Source of the DNA: Mycobacterium sp. DL440
Lineage (GTDB): Bacteria; Actinomycetota; Actinomycetes; Mycobacteriales; Mycobacteriaceae
Direction: 5' to 3'
Assembly (NCBI RefSeq): GCF_011745145.1
Contig: NZ_CP050191.1
Span: 310,001 to 374,000 of the forward strand
Length of the DNA: 64,000 nucleotides
This document shows, in pieces, positions 54,354 through 62,802 of the stretch; position 1 is the stretch's first letter, and each line of letters starts with the position of its first letter. The translations under genes and the position numbers were made by a program. A model generated the notes under the pieces. It was not told the DNA's origin, did no database searches, and was given only the letters and a program-made list of their open reading frames with translations.

Positions 54354-55634
54354 CCGCCTGGCCGCCAGCGCCAGTGCGGTCAGAACCGTCGCGCCGACAC
54401 ACACGGCGGCGCCGCCGAAGGCGATGCGTTGGGGCCGGGGATCGATCGCAACCCGAGCGGCCGGCGCCACCGAGGCCGGAGCGGTCGGCACGGATGCAGA
54501 CGACGGGGTGCCGCCGCTGACCGCGGCCAGGGCGTCGACGACACCGTTCCCGACCAACGGATTCCAGCCGTCGGCCGGGGTACGTGCGGTGTCTTCGATA
54601 CGGCGCATCACCTCGCGCGCGCTCAGCTGCGGGAACCGGGCTCGCACCAGGGCGGCAAGCCCGGCCACCACGGGCGCGGCATAGCTGGTTCCCGAAATCG
54701 GGGCAACACGGCCGATCGAGTCGATCAACCGCTCGCCGTCGGGGTGTAGCGACACGAGATTCTCACCGGGCGCAGCCACGTCGACCCAAGGGCCCGCCAG
54801 GCTGAAGACCGATGCGGTGCCTTCGGATCCGACCGAACCCACGCACAACACCAGGTCGTCGTACCACCCCGGGCTGGATACCGAGCGGACGCTGTTCCAG
54901 TCGGGCTCGCCAGCTGGCCCGACGGGGCCGTCCTGCTGCGTGCAGCCCGCGCCGACGTTGCCGGCCGCGGCCACCACCACGACGTTGCGGACATCGACGG
55001 CATAGCTCAGCGCGGCGCCGAGGGCACGGTCGTCGGGTGCGGCGCTGGCTGACACGCAGGCGGGAGACGAGATGTTGATGACGGTTGCACCGAGGTCGGC
55101 CGCGGTGCGCACCGCCATGGCAAGGGTGTTGACGTCACCGACGCCGGTCGAGCCACCGTCCGCGGCGAACTTGTTGCTCGACTGCCGGATAGCCAGGATA
55201 GCGGCGTCGGGTGCGACCCCGCTGAAGCCGGCACTCGGTGCGGCACCGGCGATTCCGGCAACGATCGTGCCGTGGCCGTCGCAATCGACGGTGCCGTCGC
55301 CGCGGGACACATAGTCGCCGCCTCCAATCAGGTGCGGCAACAGTCGGTGCCGGGCGACACCGGTGTCGATCACCGCGATCTTCTGGCCCGCGCCGCGGGT
55401 GAGCGGCCATACCGATTCCAGGCCCAGCGGGTTGCCCGGCGCGGTGGTGGTGGTGTCGGCCGGGGATTGGTAGCAGGGTTGGCGCTGCTCGGTTCGCTCG
55501 ACGGGCCCCGGCGGCGCCGGCCGAGGCAGCAGGGTCGCATCGACAGCCGGCGGTACGACCGCCGCTGCCGGCGCGATGGACAGCAGCGGAAGCCCGGCAA
55601 TCAGCGCCGCGGCCAACGGGCCTGACCGGTTCAC
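54306..55634 (-). CDS. mycP4: ESX-4 mycosin, subtilisin-like serine protease
   Basis: 442 aa from GTG 55634. The open frame continues upstream through eccD4 but is only a shadow there. A signal peptide (LAAALIAGLPLLSIAPAAA) is followed by the protease domain with Asp in AVIDTGV, His in DGHGTIVAGIAG, Asn in AAAGNVGAG and Ser in SGTSYAAPVVAGLAALV. A C-terminal membrane anchor (IAFGGAAVCVGATVLTALALAARRLRRR) ends it. Mycosins stabilise and process type VII machinery from the periplasm. GTG overlaps the eccD4 stop by four bases. Confidence 0.95.
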   Translation of the reverse strand: MNRSGPLAAALIAGLPLLSIAPAAAVVPPAVDATLLPRPAPPGPVERTEQRQPCYQSPADTTTTAPGNPLGLESVWPLTRGAGQKIAVIDTGVARHRLLPHLIGGGDYVSRGDGTVDCDGHGTIVAGIAGAAPSAGFSGVAPDAAILAIRQSSNKFAADGGSTGVGDVNTLAMAVRTAADLGATVINISSPACVSASAAPDDRALGAALSYAVDVRNVVVVAAAGNVGAGCTQQDGPVGPAGEPDWNSVRSVSSPGWYDDLVLCVGSVGSEGTASVFSLAGPWVDVAAPGENLVSLHPDGERLIDSIGRVAPISGTSYAAPVVAGLAALVRARFPQLSAREVMRRIEDTARTPADGWNPLVGNGVVDALAAVSGGTPSSASVPTAPASVAPAARVAIDPRPQRIAFGGAAVCVGATVLTALALAARRLRRRCSDAGQRVSHD

Positions 55635-56974
55635 CTCAGCGCCAGGTCGCGAACGACATCGAAAGCGCCGGCGAGCCAACACGCCAGCGGCACCACCGCG
55701 GCCAGCGCGCCGTATTCGAGGGCGTCGGCGACGCGGGCCACCACGGGGCTCTGGATCGTGACCGGCCAGACGACGGCGATCCCGGCGCCGACGGCGAGAA
55801 ATCCGGTCCAACTGGCCCCTGCTGGAAGCCAGGCCACCACGAGAATGAAAGCCGCGGTGAGCGAGAGGAATCCGGCGGTACTCGTCGCGGTGCGGCAATG
55901 GCCCGACGCATAGGTGCGTGAGCGCAGCAGCAGCGCCAGGCCAACGGCCGCGGCGAACGCGACTTCGACGGCCGTGACCCGTGGCGGGCCGGCGAAGGTG
56001 AGGATTGCGGTTCCCAGCGCGGCCGCGGCCGCGCAACCGACGACCAGGCTCACCAGGTGCCGATGCCCGACAAGCGCACGTGCGCCGGCGTCGAAGGTGG
56101 AGCTGTTCGATACGGCGCTCTCGGCGCCGGGGTACTCGGGTACCGGCGGCGTCAGGCCGGCCAGGGCAATGGACAGCCGCGGGGTCAGCGGTAACAGGCC
56201 CACGCCGAGCGCGCTGACCAACGAACCCAACGCCGGTGTGGCCAAGGGCCACATCGCGGCGCAACCAGTCGCGACGGCGACCACCCCGGCGACCGTCGAG
56301 ATCGCAAGAAGAACGTCTGTGCCGCAACCGGATACGCGCATCAGCACCGCAGCCAGCGAGCCGGCAGCCGTCGCGGCCAGGAAGAAGTTCGCGGGAGCCG
56401 GCCCGGCCGGAACGACGAGGAAACCGAGGACCGCCACGTGCGCGAGGGCTGCGACGTTGAGCGTCGCCACCTTGGCCGAGCTCAGACCGAAACGTGGTGC
56501 GGCCACGGCCACGGCGGTGACAGCTGCTGCCACCGCCGCGGCCGCGGCGATGCGGTCCAACCCCTGACTGGCGAGCCTGGCCCAGGTCAACGCCACGACG
56601 CCCAGAGCGCAGGCCCACAGGCAGGCGGCGACCCGCAGTCCGGCGGGCAGGGCGTCCTCTATGGCGTCCACCGTCAGTGCGGCAGGCAGCGACCAATCAG
56701 GCGTGGGATTGTCGCGGGCACCGGCCAGGACCAGCAGATCGCCATCGTGAACGTCGTTCTGTAACAGGGTTGCCGACTCGTCCAGGCTGTGCCCACCCAG
56801 GTGTACCAAACGCCAGCGCCGCGGCGTCCCGTCGCCGGCACCGAGCGCGTCGACGATCCACGGCAGCAGTTCACCAACGGTCATCGCGACGGGCAGGGAC
56901 AGGTCGACGGTGGCATGCCCCGCCTCGTCAGGCGCGCCACAGTGAATCGACACGTAGCGCAACGAATCCGGCAT
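55631..56974 (-). CDS. eccD4: ESX-4 membrane channel component EccD
   Basis: 447 aa. The first ~95 residues form the ubiquitin-like cytosolic domain (LRYVSIHCGAPDEAGHATVDLSLPVAMTVGELLPWIVDAL). The rest is about eleven membrane helices, Ala/Val-rich. ATG 56974 is preceded by a run of seven G. Two copies of EccD per protomer line the type VII inner-membrane pore. It is in an operon with mycP4 and divergent from eccC4 over 120 bases. Confidence 0.95.
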   Translation of the reverse strand: MPDSLRYVSIHCGAPDEAGHATVDLSLPVAMTVGELLPWIVDALGAGDGTPRRWRLVHLGGHSLDESATLLQNDVHDGDLLVLAGARDNPTPDWSLPAALTVDAIEDALPAGLRVAACLWACALGVVALTWARLASQGLDRIAAAAAVAAAVTAVAVAAPRFGLSSAKVATLNVAALAHVAVLGFLVVPAGPAPANFFLAATAAGSLAAVLMRVSGCGTDVLLAISTVAGVVAVATGCAAMWPLATPALGSLVSALGVGLLPLTPRLSIALAGLTPPVPEYPGAESAVSNSSTFDAGARALVGHRHLVSLVVGCAAAAALGTAILTFAGPPRVTAVEVAFAAAVGLALLLRSRTYASGHCRTATSTAGFLSLTAAFILVVAWLPAGASWTGFLAVGAGIAVVWPVTIQSPVVARVADALEYGALAAVVPLACWLAGAFDVVRDLALR

Positions 56975-57062
56975 CGCATCACCCCCCCGGTTGACGCCGA
57001 TACGTGTCACGGTAACGGACTCGACGAGCCCCGTTGTGCACCAATTTTTCCGGTGCACACCG

Positions 57063-57089
57063 GGAACCTGACGGGCCCTGCGCGCGTCC
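57063..57089 (+). promoter_or_regulatory. ECF-type promoter candidate for eccC4-esxU-esxT (SigM-like)
   Basis: GGAAC (57063-57067) and CGTCC (57085-57089) are separated by 17 bases. This resembles the GGAAC/CGTC elements I recall for SigM-dependent promoters, and SigM is reported to control ESX-4 genes in M. tuberculosis. The start point would fall near 57096, at ATG 57098, implying a leaderless mRNA. Other ECF factors share these elements. Confidence 0.4.
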
Positions 57090-57097
57090 AAATGTCG

Positions 57098-60000
57098 ATG
57101 GAACCCATCCGCGCACCGCACGCCTCTCACGAGCTCCCCGTAGCGGAGTCGCCGACTACAGAGGTGGTGATCGACGCACCGCCTGCGCTGCCACGTGACA
57201 ACCCGGTCAGCCCGCTGACCAGGTTGTTGCCGCTGCTGGTGGTTGTCGCGGCGGGCGGCATGGTCGCGGTGTACGTCGCTTCTGGCGCTGCCGCCACACG
57301 TGGTCCGGCCGCCCTGATGTTCCCGATCATGATGGCCATCTCGGCGATCGGCACGGCCGCCTACAGCATGAAGAACGGTGGTCGCGCCCAGCAGCTCCAC
57401 CGTGATCGTGGTGAGTACCTGCGTTACCTGGACGGGATCGACGCCGCGGCCGGTGAATCCGCCCGTGCCCACTGGCTGCGCCTGCACACCGCGCATCCCG
57501 AGCCGGGATGCTTGTGGACGCTGGCCGGTGGCGAGCAGATGTGGCGTCGCAGTCCCGATGGCCCGGGGTTCTGTGAGGTGCGGATCGGCGTGGGGGACCG
57601 GCCGCCGTCCACCACGCTGATCGCCGGTGGCAACGACCCCGGACGTGAAGCCGATCCGGTGACGGCATCGGCTCTGGCACAAATGATCCTGCGTAGGTCG
57701 ACGGTGGCAAGCGTTCCCGTGACGGTGAACTTGCGTGGTTTCGGGCACGTGATGGTGGGCGGGACGACCGACGGGGCGCGGGCCTTGCTGCGCGCGGTGA
57801 TCTGCCAGCTGGCCACGGCACACAGTCCGCGATACGTCCGTATCGCCGCGGTCGTCGACGTGTCAACGGCGGGAGATTGGGAATGGCTGAAATGGCTCGG
57901 CCACCACTGGCATCCCGCCGGCCACGGTGGACCGGTCGCGCTACGGCTGCGCACACTGACAGAGCTGCCCGCGGCGGAGCCTCCGGTACACACCGTCGTC
58001 ATCGTCGATTCCACCACTGCCGGCCCGGCAGGGTCGGTCGCCGGTGCGGGCGTGACCGTACTGACTGTCGCGGCTCATTCCGGAATCGCCACCGCGGACC
58101 TGCATCTGGAACTCGACGCTGACACGGTGCGATTCGGTGACGGCTCGGCGCGGCCCGACCGGATGAATCATGAGCAGGCCGTCACGTGTGCCCGGTGGTT
58201 GGCGCGATGGCCGTGTGCGCCGGTGCCCGAGGCCTCCGGCTGGCCGAAGCTGATCGGGATCGACGGCCCGGATCGCTTCGATCCGCCGAGCGTTTGGACA
58301 ACATCGGATCCGCAGCGGTTCCTCCGGGTTCCCGTCGGCCGGTGTGGCGACGGGAACCCGCTGCACCTCGACCTCAAGGAGGCGGCGCACGGCGGCATGG
58401 GCCCGCACGGGCTGTGTGTCGGTGCCACCGGTTCGGGGAAGTCGGAGTTCCTGCGCACGCTGGTGCTGGGACTGATCGCCACGCATCCGCCCGAAGCGCT
58501 CAACCTTGTCCTCATCGATTTCAAGGGCGGGGCAACGTTTCTCGGCCTGCACCGGTCGCGTCATGTCAGCGCGTTGATCACCAACCTGGCCGAGGAGGCG
58601 CCGCTTGTCGCCCGGATGGCCGATGCGCTGGCCGGGGAGATGAACCGCCGTCAGGAACTGCTTCGGGCGGCGGGAAACCTGGCCGGCATCGCGGAGTACC
58701 GGCGTCGCTCGGATCTGCCGGCCCTACCTGCGCTGCTGATCGTGGTGGACGAGTTCTCCGAACTGCTGCAGCAACACCCGGATTTCGCCGAGTTGTTCGT
58801 GGCGATCGGCCGACTCGGGCGGTCGCTGGGCATGCATCTGCTGTTGGCCAGCCAGCGCCTGGACGAAGGCCGGCTGCGGGGGCTGGAGAGCCATCTGTCG
58901 TACCGGGTATGTCTGAAGACTTTCTCGCCCAGCGAGTCCCGATCGGTGCTCGGAATCGCCGATGCCTATGAGCTGCCGAACACGCCAGGCGCGGCATACC
59001 TGAAGACACCGTCCGGCGAGATCCTCAGATTTCAGACCGCGTTCGTCTCGGCGACCGGCTCATTGACCGAGCAATTGCCGGCGGTTCAGGAGACACCGGG
59101 GGCCCGGCGTTTCGCCCCGACCTGGATGCCGACCGACCGCGGCCCCTCCACATCGGCCACCACGACCGTGCTGCAGCAGGTCGTCGATCGGCTGGCCGGG
59201 TACGGCACACCGGCACACCGGGTCTGGCTGCCTCCGCTGCCGTCTGCCATCCCGCTCAGCGACGTCCTGTTGTCGGATCCCGATCCACTCGGCGTCGCGA
59301 TCGGACTGATCGACCGCCCCTTCGAACAACGCCGAGACCGACTGATGCTGTCGTTGGGCGGCGCGCGAGGCAACGTGGCGATCGTGGGTGGTCCCCAATC
59401 CGGAAAATCCACGGCTGCCAAAACTTTGGCGGTGGCACTGGCCGCCACTCACCATCCCCGGGACGTGGCGATCTACTGTCTCGACTTCGGTGGCGGAACG
59501 TTGAGTGCACTCCAAGCCCTGCCGCACGTCGGCGCGGTCGCCGGACGTGCCGACACCGACCTCGTCCGGCGCACCGTCGCCGAGATGCACACCCTGGTCA
59601 ACGACCGCGAGGCGCGGTTCACGGCCCTTGGCATCGGTTCCATGGCCGACTACCGGGCACGCCGTGACGCCGGGGAGATCGATGATCCCCGGGGCGATGT
59701 GTTCCTGATCATCGACGGCTGGTCGACGTTCCGTGCCGAGTTCGATGCGCTGGAGCCGTCGATCACCGCGCTTGCCGTGCAGGGGCTTTCGCTTGGCATC
59801 CATGTCGTGGCGACTGCGTCGCGGTGGGGTGAGTTCCGTCCCGCGTTCAAGGACCAGCTGGGAACCCGCATCGAGTTGCGGCTCGGCGATCCGGCCGAGT
59901 CCGAGATGGACCGCAAACGCGCCCGCCAGTTGGCCCAGTGCGCACCCGGGCGTGGACTCACCCAGGACGGCCGTGAGTTGTTGATCGCGTTGCCCCGGCT

Positions 60001-60862
60001 CGATGGCACGCCGTCCGACACCCGCATCGGTGCGGCGCTGGCACGGGTCGGGGATACTCTGCGGGCCCAGTACGGCAAGGCCTGCGCGCCGGATGTCCGG
60101 CTCCTGCCGGCGCGCGTGGGTGGGCAGGAACTGTGCCCAGTGTCGCGCATCAGACCCGCCACCGAGGTACTGCTGGGGCTCGGCGAACGCGAACTCAGGC
60201 CGGTGTTGGTCGATTTCAACGCTCAGCCCGATCTGGTGATCATCGGTGACACCGGATGTGGCAAGTCCACCACGCTGCGCGCGCTGTGCTGCGACCTGGC
60301 GGCGGGCAACGACCCGGCGAGCGTGCAGCTGCTGATCGTGGATTTCCGCCGCGCGCTGCTGGGTACGGTGGAATCGGAGCATCTGGCGGGCTACGCTGCG
60401 TCGGTCGTGGCGCTGGACGCGGCGCTTCCGAGAGTGCTTGAGACACTGAAGAACCGGATGCCGGGACCCGAGGTCACCCAGCGGGCGCTTCGCGAACGCT
60501 CGTGGTGGACCGGACCCGAACTCTATGTCGTGGTGGACGACTACGACCTGGTGGCCGGAGGCGGGTCGAATCCGCTGTCACCGCTGTTGAATTACCTGCC
60601 GCACGCGCGTGACCTCGGACTGCACCTGCTGCTGGCCCGCCGTTCCGGCGGCGCGGCGCGGGCGATGTTCGATCCGGTGCTGTCCGCGGTCAAGGACCTC
60701 GGCTGCATGGGCCTGATGATGAGCGCGGGTCCCGACGACGGCGTGCTGCTGGGATCGGTACGGCCGATTCGCCTTCCACCTGGGCGCGGCACGCTGATCA
60801 CCCGTGCGGCACCCGATCAGCTGGTCCAGGTCGCCCTGCCCGGAGGAGGCGATGCGCGGTGA
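57098..60862 (+). CDS. eccC4: ESX-4 FtsK/SpoIIIE-type ATPase EccC
   Basis: 1254 aa, a single polypeptide. Two N-terminal membrane helices (~45-95) precede three ATPase domains with Walker A motifs GATGSGKSEF, GGPQSGKSTA and GDTGCGKSTT. Walker B of domain 1 is IVVDEFSEL with the catalytic glutamate. Domain 2 has LIIDGWSTF and domain 3 has VVVDDYDLV, lacking it, as expected when only domain 1 hydrolyses ATP. It drives export of EsxU/EsxT-type substrates. In-frame ATGs at 57092 and 57098 are possible; the ECF promoter favours 57098. Its stop overlaps the next gene by four bases. Confidence 0.95.
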   Translation: MEPIRAPHASHELPVAESPTTEVVIDAPPALPRDNPVSPLTRLLPLLVVVAAGGMVAVYVASGAAATRGPAALMFPIMMAISAIGTAAYSMKNGGRAQQLHRDRGEYLRYLDGIDAAAGESARAHWLRLHTAHPEPGCLWTLAGGEQMWRRSPDGPGFCEVRIGVGDRPPSTTLIAGGNDPGREADPVTASALAQMILRRSTVASVPVTVNLRGFGHVMVGGTTDGARALLRAVICQLATAHSPRYVRIAAVVDVSTAGDWEWLKWLGHHWHPAGHGGPVALRLRTLTELPAAEPPVHTVVIVDSTTAGPAGSVAGAGVTVLTVAAHSGIATADLHLELDADTVRFGDGSARPDRMNHEQAVTCARWLARWPCAPVPEASGWPKLIGIDGPDRFDPPSVWTTSDPQRFLRVPVGRCGDGNPLHLDLKEAAHGGMGPHGLCVGATGSGKSEFLRTLVLGLIATHPPEALNLVLIDFKGGATFLGLHRSRHVSALITNLAEEAPLVARMADALAGEMNRRQELLRAAGNLAGIAEYRRRSDLPALPALLIVVDEFSELLQQHPDFAELFVAIGRLGRSLGMHLLLASQRLDEGRLRGLESHLSYRVCLKTFSPSESRSVLGIADAYELPNTPGAAYLKTPSGEILRFQTAFVSATGSLTEQLPAVQETPGARRFAPTWMPTDRGPSTSATTTVLQQVVDRLAGYGTPAHRVWLPPLPSAIPLSDVLLSDPDPLGVAIGLIDRPFEQRRDRLMLSLGGARGNVAIVGGPQSGKSTAAKTLAVALAATHHPRDVAIYCLDFGGGTLSALQALPHVGAVAGRADTDLVRRTVAEMHTLVNDREARFTALGIGSMADYRARRDAGEIDDPRGDVFLIIDGWSTFRAEFDALEPSITALAVQGLSLGIHVVATASRWGEFRPAFKDQLGTRIELRLGDPAESEMDRKRARQLAQCAPGRGLTQDGRELLIALPRLDGTPSDTRIGAALARVGDTLRAQYGKACAPDVRLLPARVGGQELCPVSRIRPATEVLLGLGERELRPVLVDFNAQPDLVIIGDTGCGKSTTLRALCCDLAAGNDPASVQLLIVDFRRALLGTVESEHLAGYAASVVALDAALPRVLETLKNRMPGPEVTQRALRERSWWTGPELYVVVDDYDLVAGGGSNPLSPLLNYLPHARDLGLHLLLARRSGGAARAMFDPVLSAVKDLGCMGLMMSAGPDDGVLLGSVRPIRLPPGRGTLITRAAPDQLVQVALPGGGDAR

Positions 60863-62019
60863 GGTCGGCCGTCGTAGAGGTGGGGCCGGTGACCGTGCGC
60901 GGGCCCGGCCTGGTGGCGGGCGACCTCGCCGCAGTCGCGGTGGCCGGTATCGACGACGAGATCGCCCTCGTCGACGACGAACCGGTTGCGGTGTCGGATC
61001 TGTGGGCCGAGGTTCTCGACGCGGCCGGTGCGGGGGCGCGGGCGCTCACCCTGGTGTGTCCGACGTGGTGGACAGCCGACCGGTGTGACCGCGTGCGGGA
61101 TGCCGCGCCGGGTTCTCAAGCGGTTGTGATGCAGCGGGTTCAGGCCCTGAGTGCATCCCTGCCTGGTGAGTCCTCGGTGGTGGTCGAGGTCGCCGACGAG
61201 CTCGTCATGGTGTCCGGCGTGAATGCCGGTGGCGTCGCACTGGCCCGCCACGCCGAAGGCGATCTGAATCCCGACGCGGTGGTACGTGCAGTGCTGGCGA
61301 TCGCAGGCAGGTCGGCAGAAGTGGTTGTCGACGCTCCGGCAGAGGTGGCCGGAGCTGTGCCGTTGGGCAACGCGGTGGTGGCTGCGCTTCGCCGTCGTGG
61401 CGTGGTGGTGACTGTGGCCGACGCCCGGACCTGGCGCGACACCCTTGTCGCGCCGGACACCACGGTCGACGAGCGGATCGAAGAGCGGACGGGCAGGCGG
61501 AGATGGACTGGCAGGGGCGCGATATGCGCGACAGCGGCCGTGGCGTCGGTGCTCGGTGGGATCGTGTTCGCCGCCAAGGGTGGGCCCGCGGACGTTCCAT
61601 CGATGACGGTTCTCGTCGAGGGCCGGGTAGGTATGCAGATTCCGGCTGATTGGACCGTGCGACGGGTCACTGACGGGCCGGGATCGGCTCGGGTTCAGGT
61701 GGTTTCGCCAAATGACCCGCAGGTGATGATTCATCTGACCCAGTCCGGTGTCGGCGACGGCACGGTGGCCGACACGGTGGCCCGCGCCCTGCAGGAGCAA
61801 CCTGCGGGCGTGTTCGTCGATTTCGATCCGTCCGCGGTCGTCGCTGCCCGGCCGGTGGTCGGCTACCGGGAGGTCCGTACCGGTCGGGAGATCCGGTGGG
61901 CGGTGTTCGTCGACGGTGCCGTACGGATCGCGGTCGGGTGCCAGAGCGCACCGGGACGCGATGAGGCCGTGCGCCCGGCCTGTCAGGCGGCAACCAGGTC
62001 CGCGCATGCGGTGTTCTGA
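60859..62019 (+). CDS. type VII secretion-associated protein (Rv3446c-like)
   Basis: 386 aa from GTG 60859 overlapping the eccC4 stop. An N-terminal cytosolic domain (~1-205) resembles an actin/Hsp70-like or nucleotide-binding fold fragment (VVEVGPVTVRGPGLVAGDLAAVAV...). One membrane helix follows (~217-235: GAICATAAVASVLGGIVFAA) and then an extracytoplasmic domain of ~150 residues. The same gene sits between eccC4 and esxU in M. tuberculosis. Its role in secretion is undefined. Confidence 0.88.
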   Translation: MRSAVVEVGPVTVRGPGLVAGDLAAVAVAGIDDEIALVDDEPVAVSDLWAEVLDAAGAGARALTLVCPTWWTADRCDRVRDAAPGSQAVVMQRVQALSASLPGESSVVVEVADELVMVSGVNAGGVALARHAEGDLNPDAVVRAVLAIAGRSAEVVVDAPAEVAGAVPLGNAVVAALRRRGVVVTVADARTWRDTLVAPDTTVDERIEERTGRRRWTGRGAICATAAVASVLGGIVFAAKGGPADVPSMTVLVEGRVGMQIPADWTVRRVTDGPGSARVQVVSPNDPQVMIHLTQSGVGDGTVADTVARALQEQPAGVFVDFDPSAVVAARPVVGYREVRTGREIRWAVFVDGAVRIAVGCQSAPGRDEAVRPACQAATRSAHAVF

Positions 62020-62096
62020 AATTGGGTGGAACCAAACCGGGCCGCGCTGCGTCGAATTGTTATATCCCGCAAGACAAGACCGGAAGGCCAGAAACT

Positions 62097-62420
62097 ATGC
62101 CACCAGGACTGACGGGGCCGCTGGGCACCGATTTCGAGGTTATGACGAGCGTGGCCGGCCGGATCGACGTGCTCAACGACGACGTCCGGGCCATGCTGCA
62201 GACCTTCATCGGAAAGATGAGCAGTGTGCCACCGTCGGTATGGGGTGGCGTGGCCGCGGTGCGGTTCCGCGGCGTGGTGGACCGTTGGAACGGCGAATCG
62301 TTGACGCTGCACACCACATTGGGCCGGATCGCCGAGACCATCCGGACCAACGAGCGCACGCTGCGCGCCGCTGCCGACACTCACGCGCAGCGGCTCGACG
62401 CCGTCGGCAACGGCATCTGA
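62097..62420 (+). CDS. esxU: WXG100-family protein EsxU
   Basis: 107 aa. The WXG turn is WGG in SVPPSVWGGVAAVRFRGVVDRWN, between two long helices, the standard ESAT-6 hairpin. ATG 62097 is preferred to a frame starting at 62022. It pairs with EsxT, encoded 12 bases downstream, and should be exported by ESX-4 as a heterodimer. Confidence 0.94.
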   Translation: MPPGLTGPLGTDFEVMTSVAGRIDVLNDDVRAMLQTFIGKMSSVPPSVWGGVAAVRFRGVVDRWNGESLTLHTTLGRIAETIRTNERTLRAAADTHAQRLDAVGNGI

Positions 62421-62432
62421 TCGGCGCCGACC

Positions 62433-62729
62433 ATGGATCACGTGCTGTCATACGACTTCGGCGAGATCGAGTACACGGTTCGCCAGGAGATCCACACCAC
62501 CTCGAGCCGGTTCAACGCAGCCCTCGATGAATTGCGTTCGCAGATCGCGCCTTTGCAGCAGGTCTGGACTCGTGAGGCCGCGCAGGCCTACGCCGTCGAG
62601 CAGGTCCGCTGGAACCAGGCCGCGGCGGCCCTCAACGAGATCCTGTTCTCCCTGGGCAACGCGGTGCGCGACGGTGCCGACGAGGTGGCCGCCACCGACC
62701 GGAGCGCGGCCAACGCATGGGGAGTCTGA
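62433..62729 (+). CDS. esxT: WXG100-family protein EsxT with WTR in place of WxG
   Basis: 98 aa. LSYDFGEIEYTVRQEIHTTSSRFNAALDELRSQIAPLQQ forms helix 1. The turn reads VWTREAAQAY, so the Gly of WxG is replaced; the same is true of EsxT in other mycobacteria as I recall. Helix 2 is QVRWNQAAAALNEILFSL. The C-terminal tail lacks an obvious YxxxD/E signal in the usual position. Partner of EsxU; last gene of the ESX-4 transcript, ended by a strong hairpin. Confidence 0.94.
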   Translation: MDHVLSYDFGEIEYTVRQEIHTTSSRFNAALDELRSQIAPLQQVWTREAAQAYAVEQVRWNQAAAALNEILFSLGNAVRDGADEVAATDRSAANAWGV

Positions 62730-62751
62730 GGCCGGTCAACCCAGAAGACAT

Positions 62752-62792
62752 GTGCGGTCCCGTTCGGTGGAGAGGACCGAGCGGGACCGCAC
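62752..62792. terminator. bidirectional terminator hairpin between esxT and the helicase gene
   Basis: Arms 62752-62768 and 62776-62792 pair over 17 bases with one mismatch (GTGCGGTCCCGTTCGGT) around a seven-base loop, followed by ACTTTCTC. It lies between two converging genes and is the most terminator-like structure of the window. Confidence 0.75.
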
Positions 62793-62802
62793 ACTTTCTC
62801 GT

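Noticed and set aside
55635..56696. N-terminal extension of the mycP4 frame into eccD4
   Set aside because: Arg/Gly-rich sequence without similarity to mycosins; GTG 55634 gives a proper signal peptide and a 4-base overlap with eccD4.
56789..57091. N-terminal extension of the eccC4 frame
   Set aside because: It overlaps the eccD4 coding start on the other strand and the sequence is unlike EccC; the promoter lies inside it.
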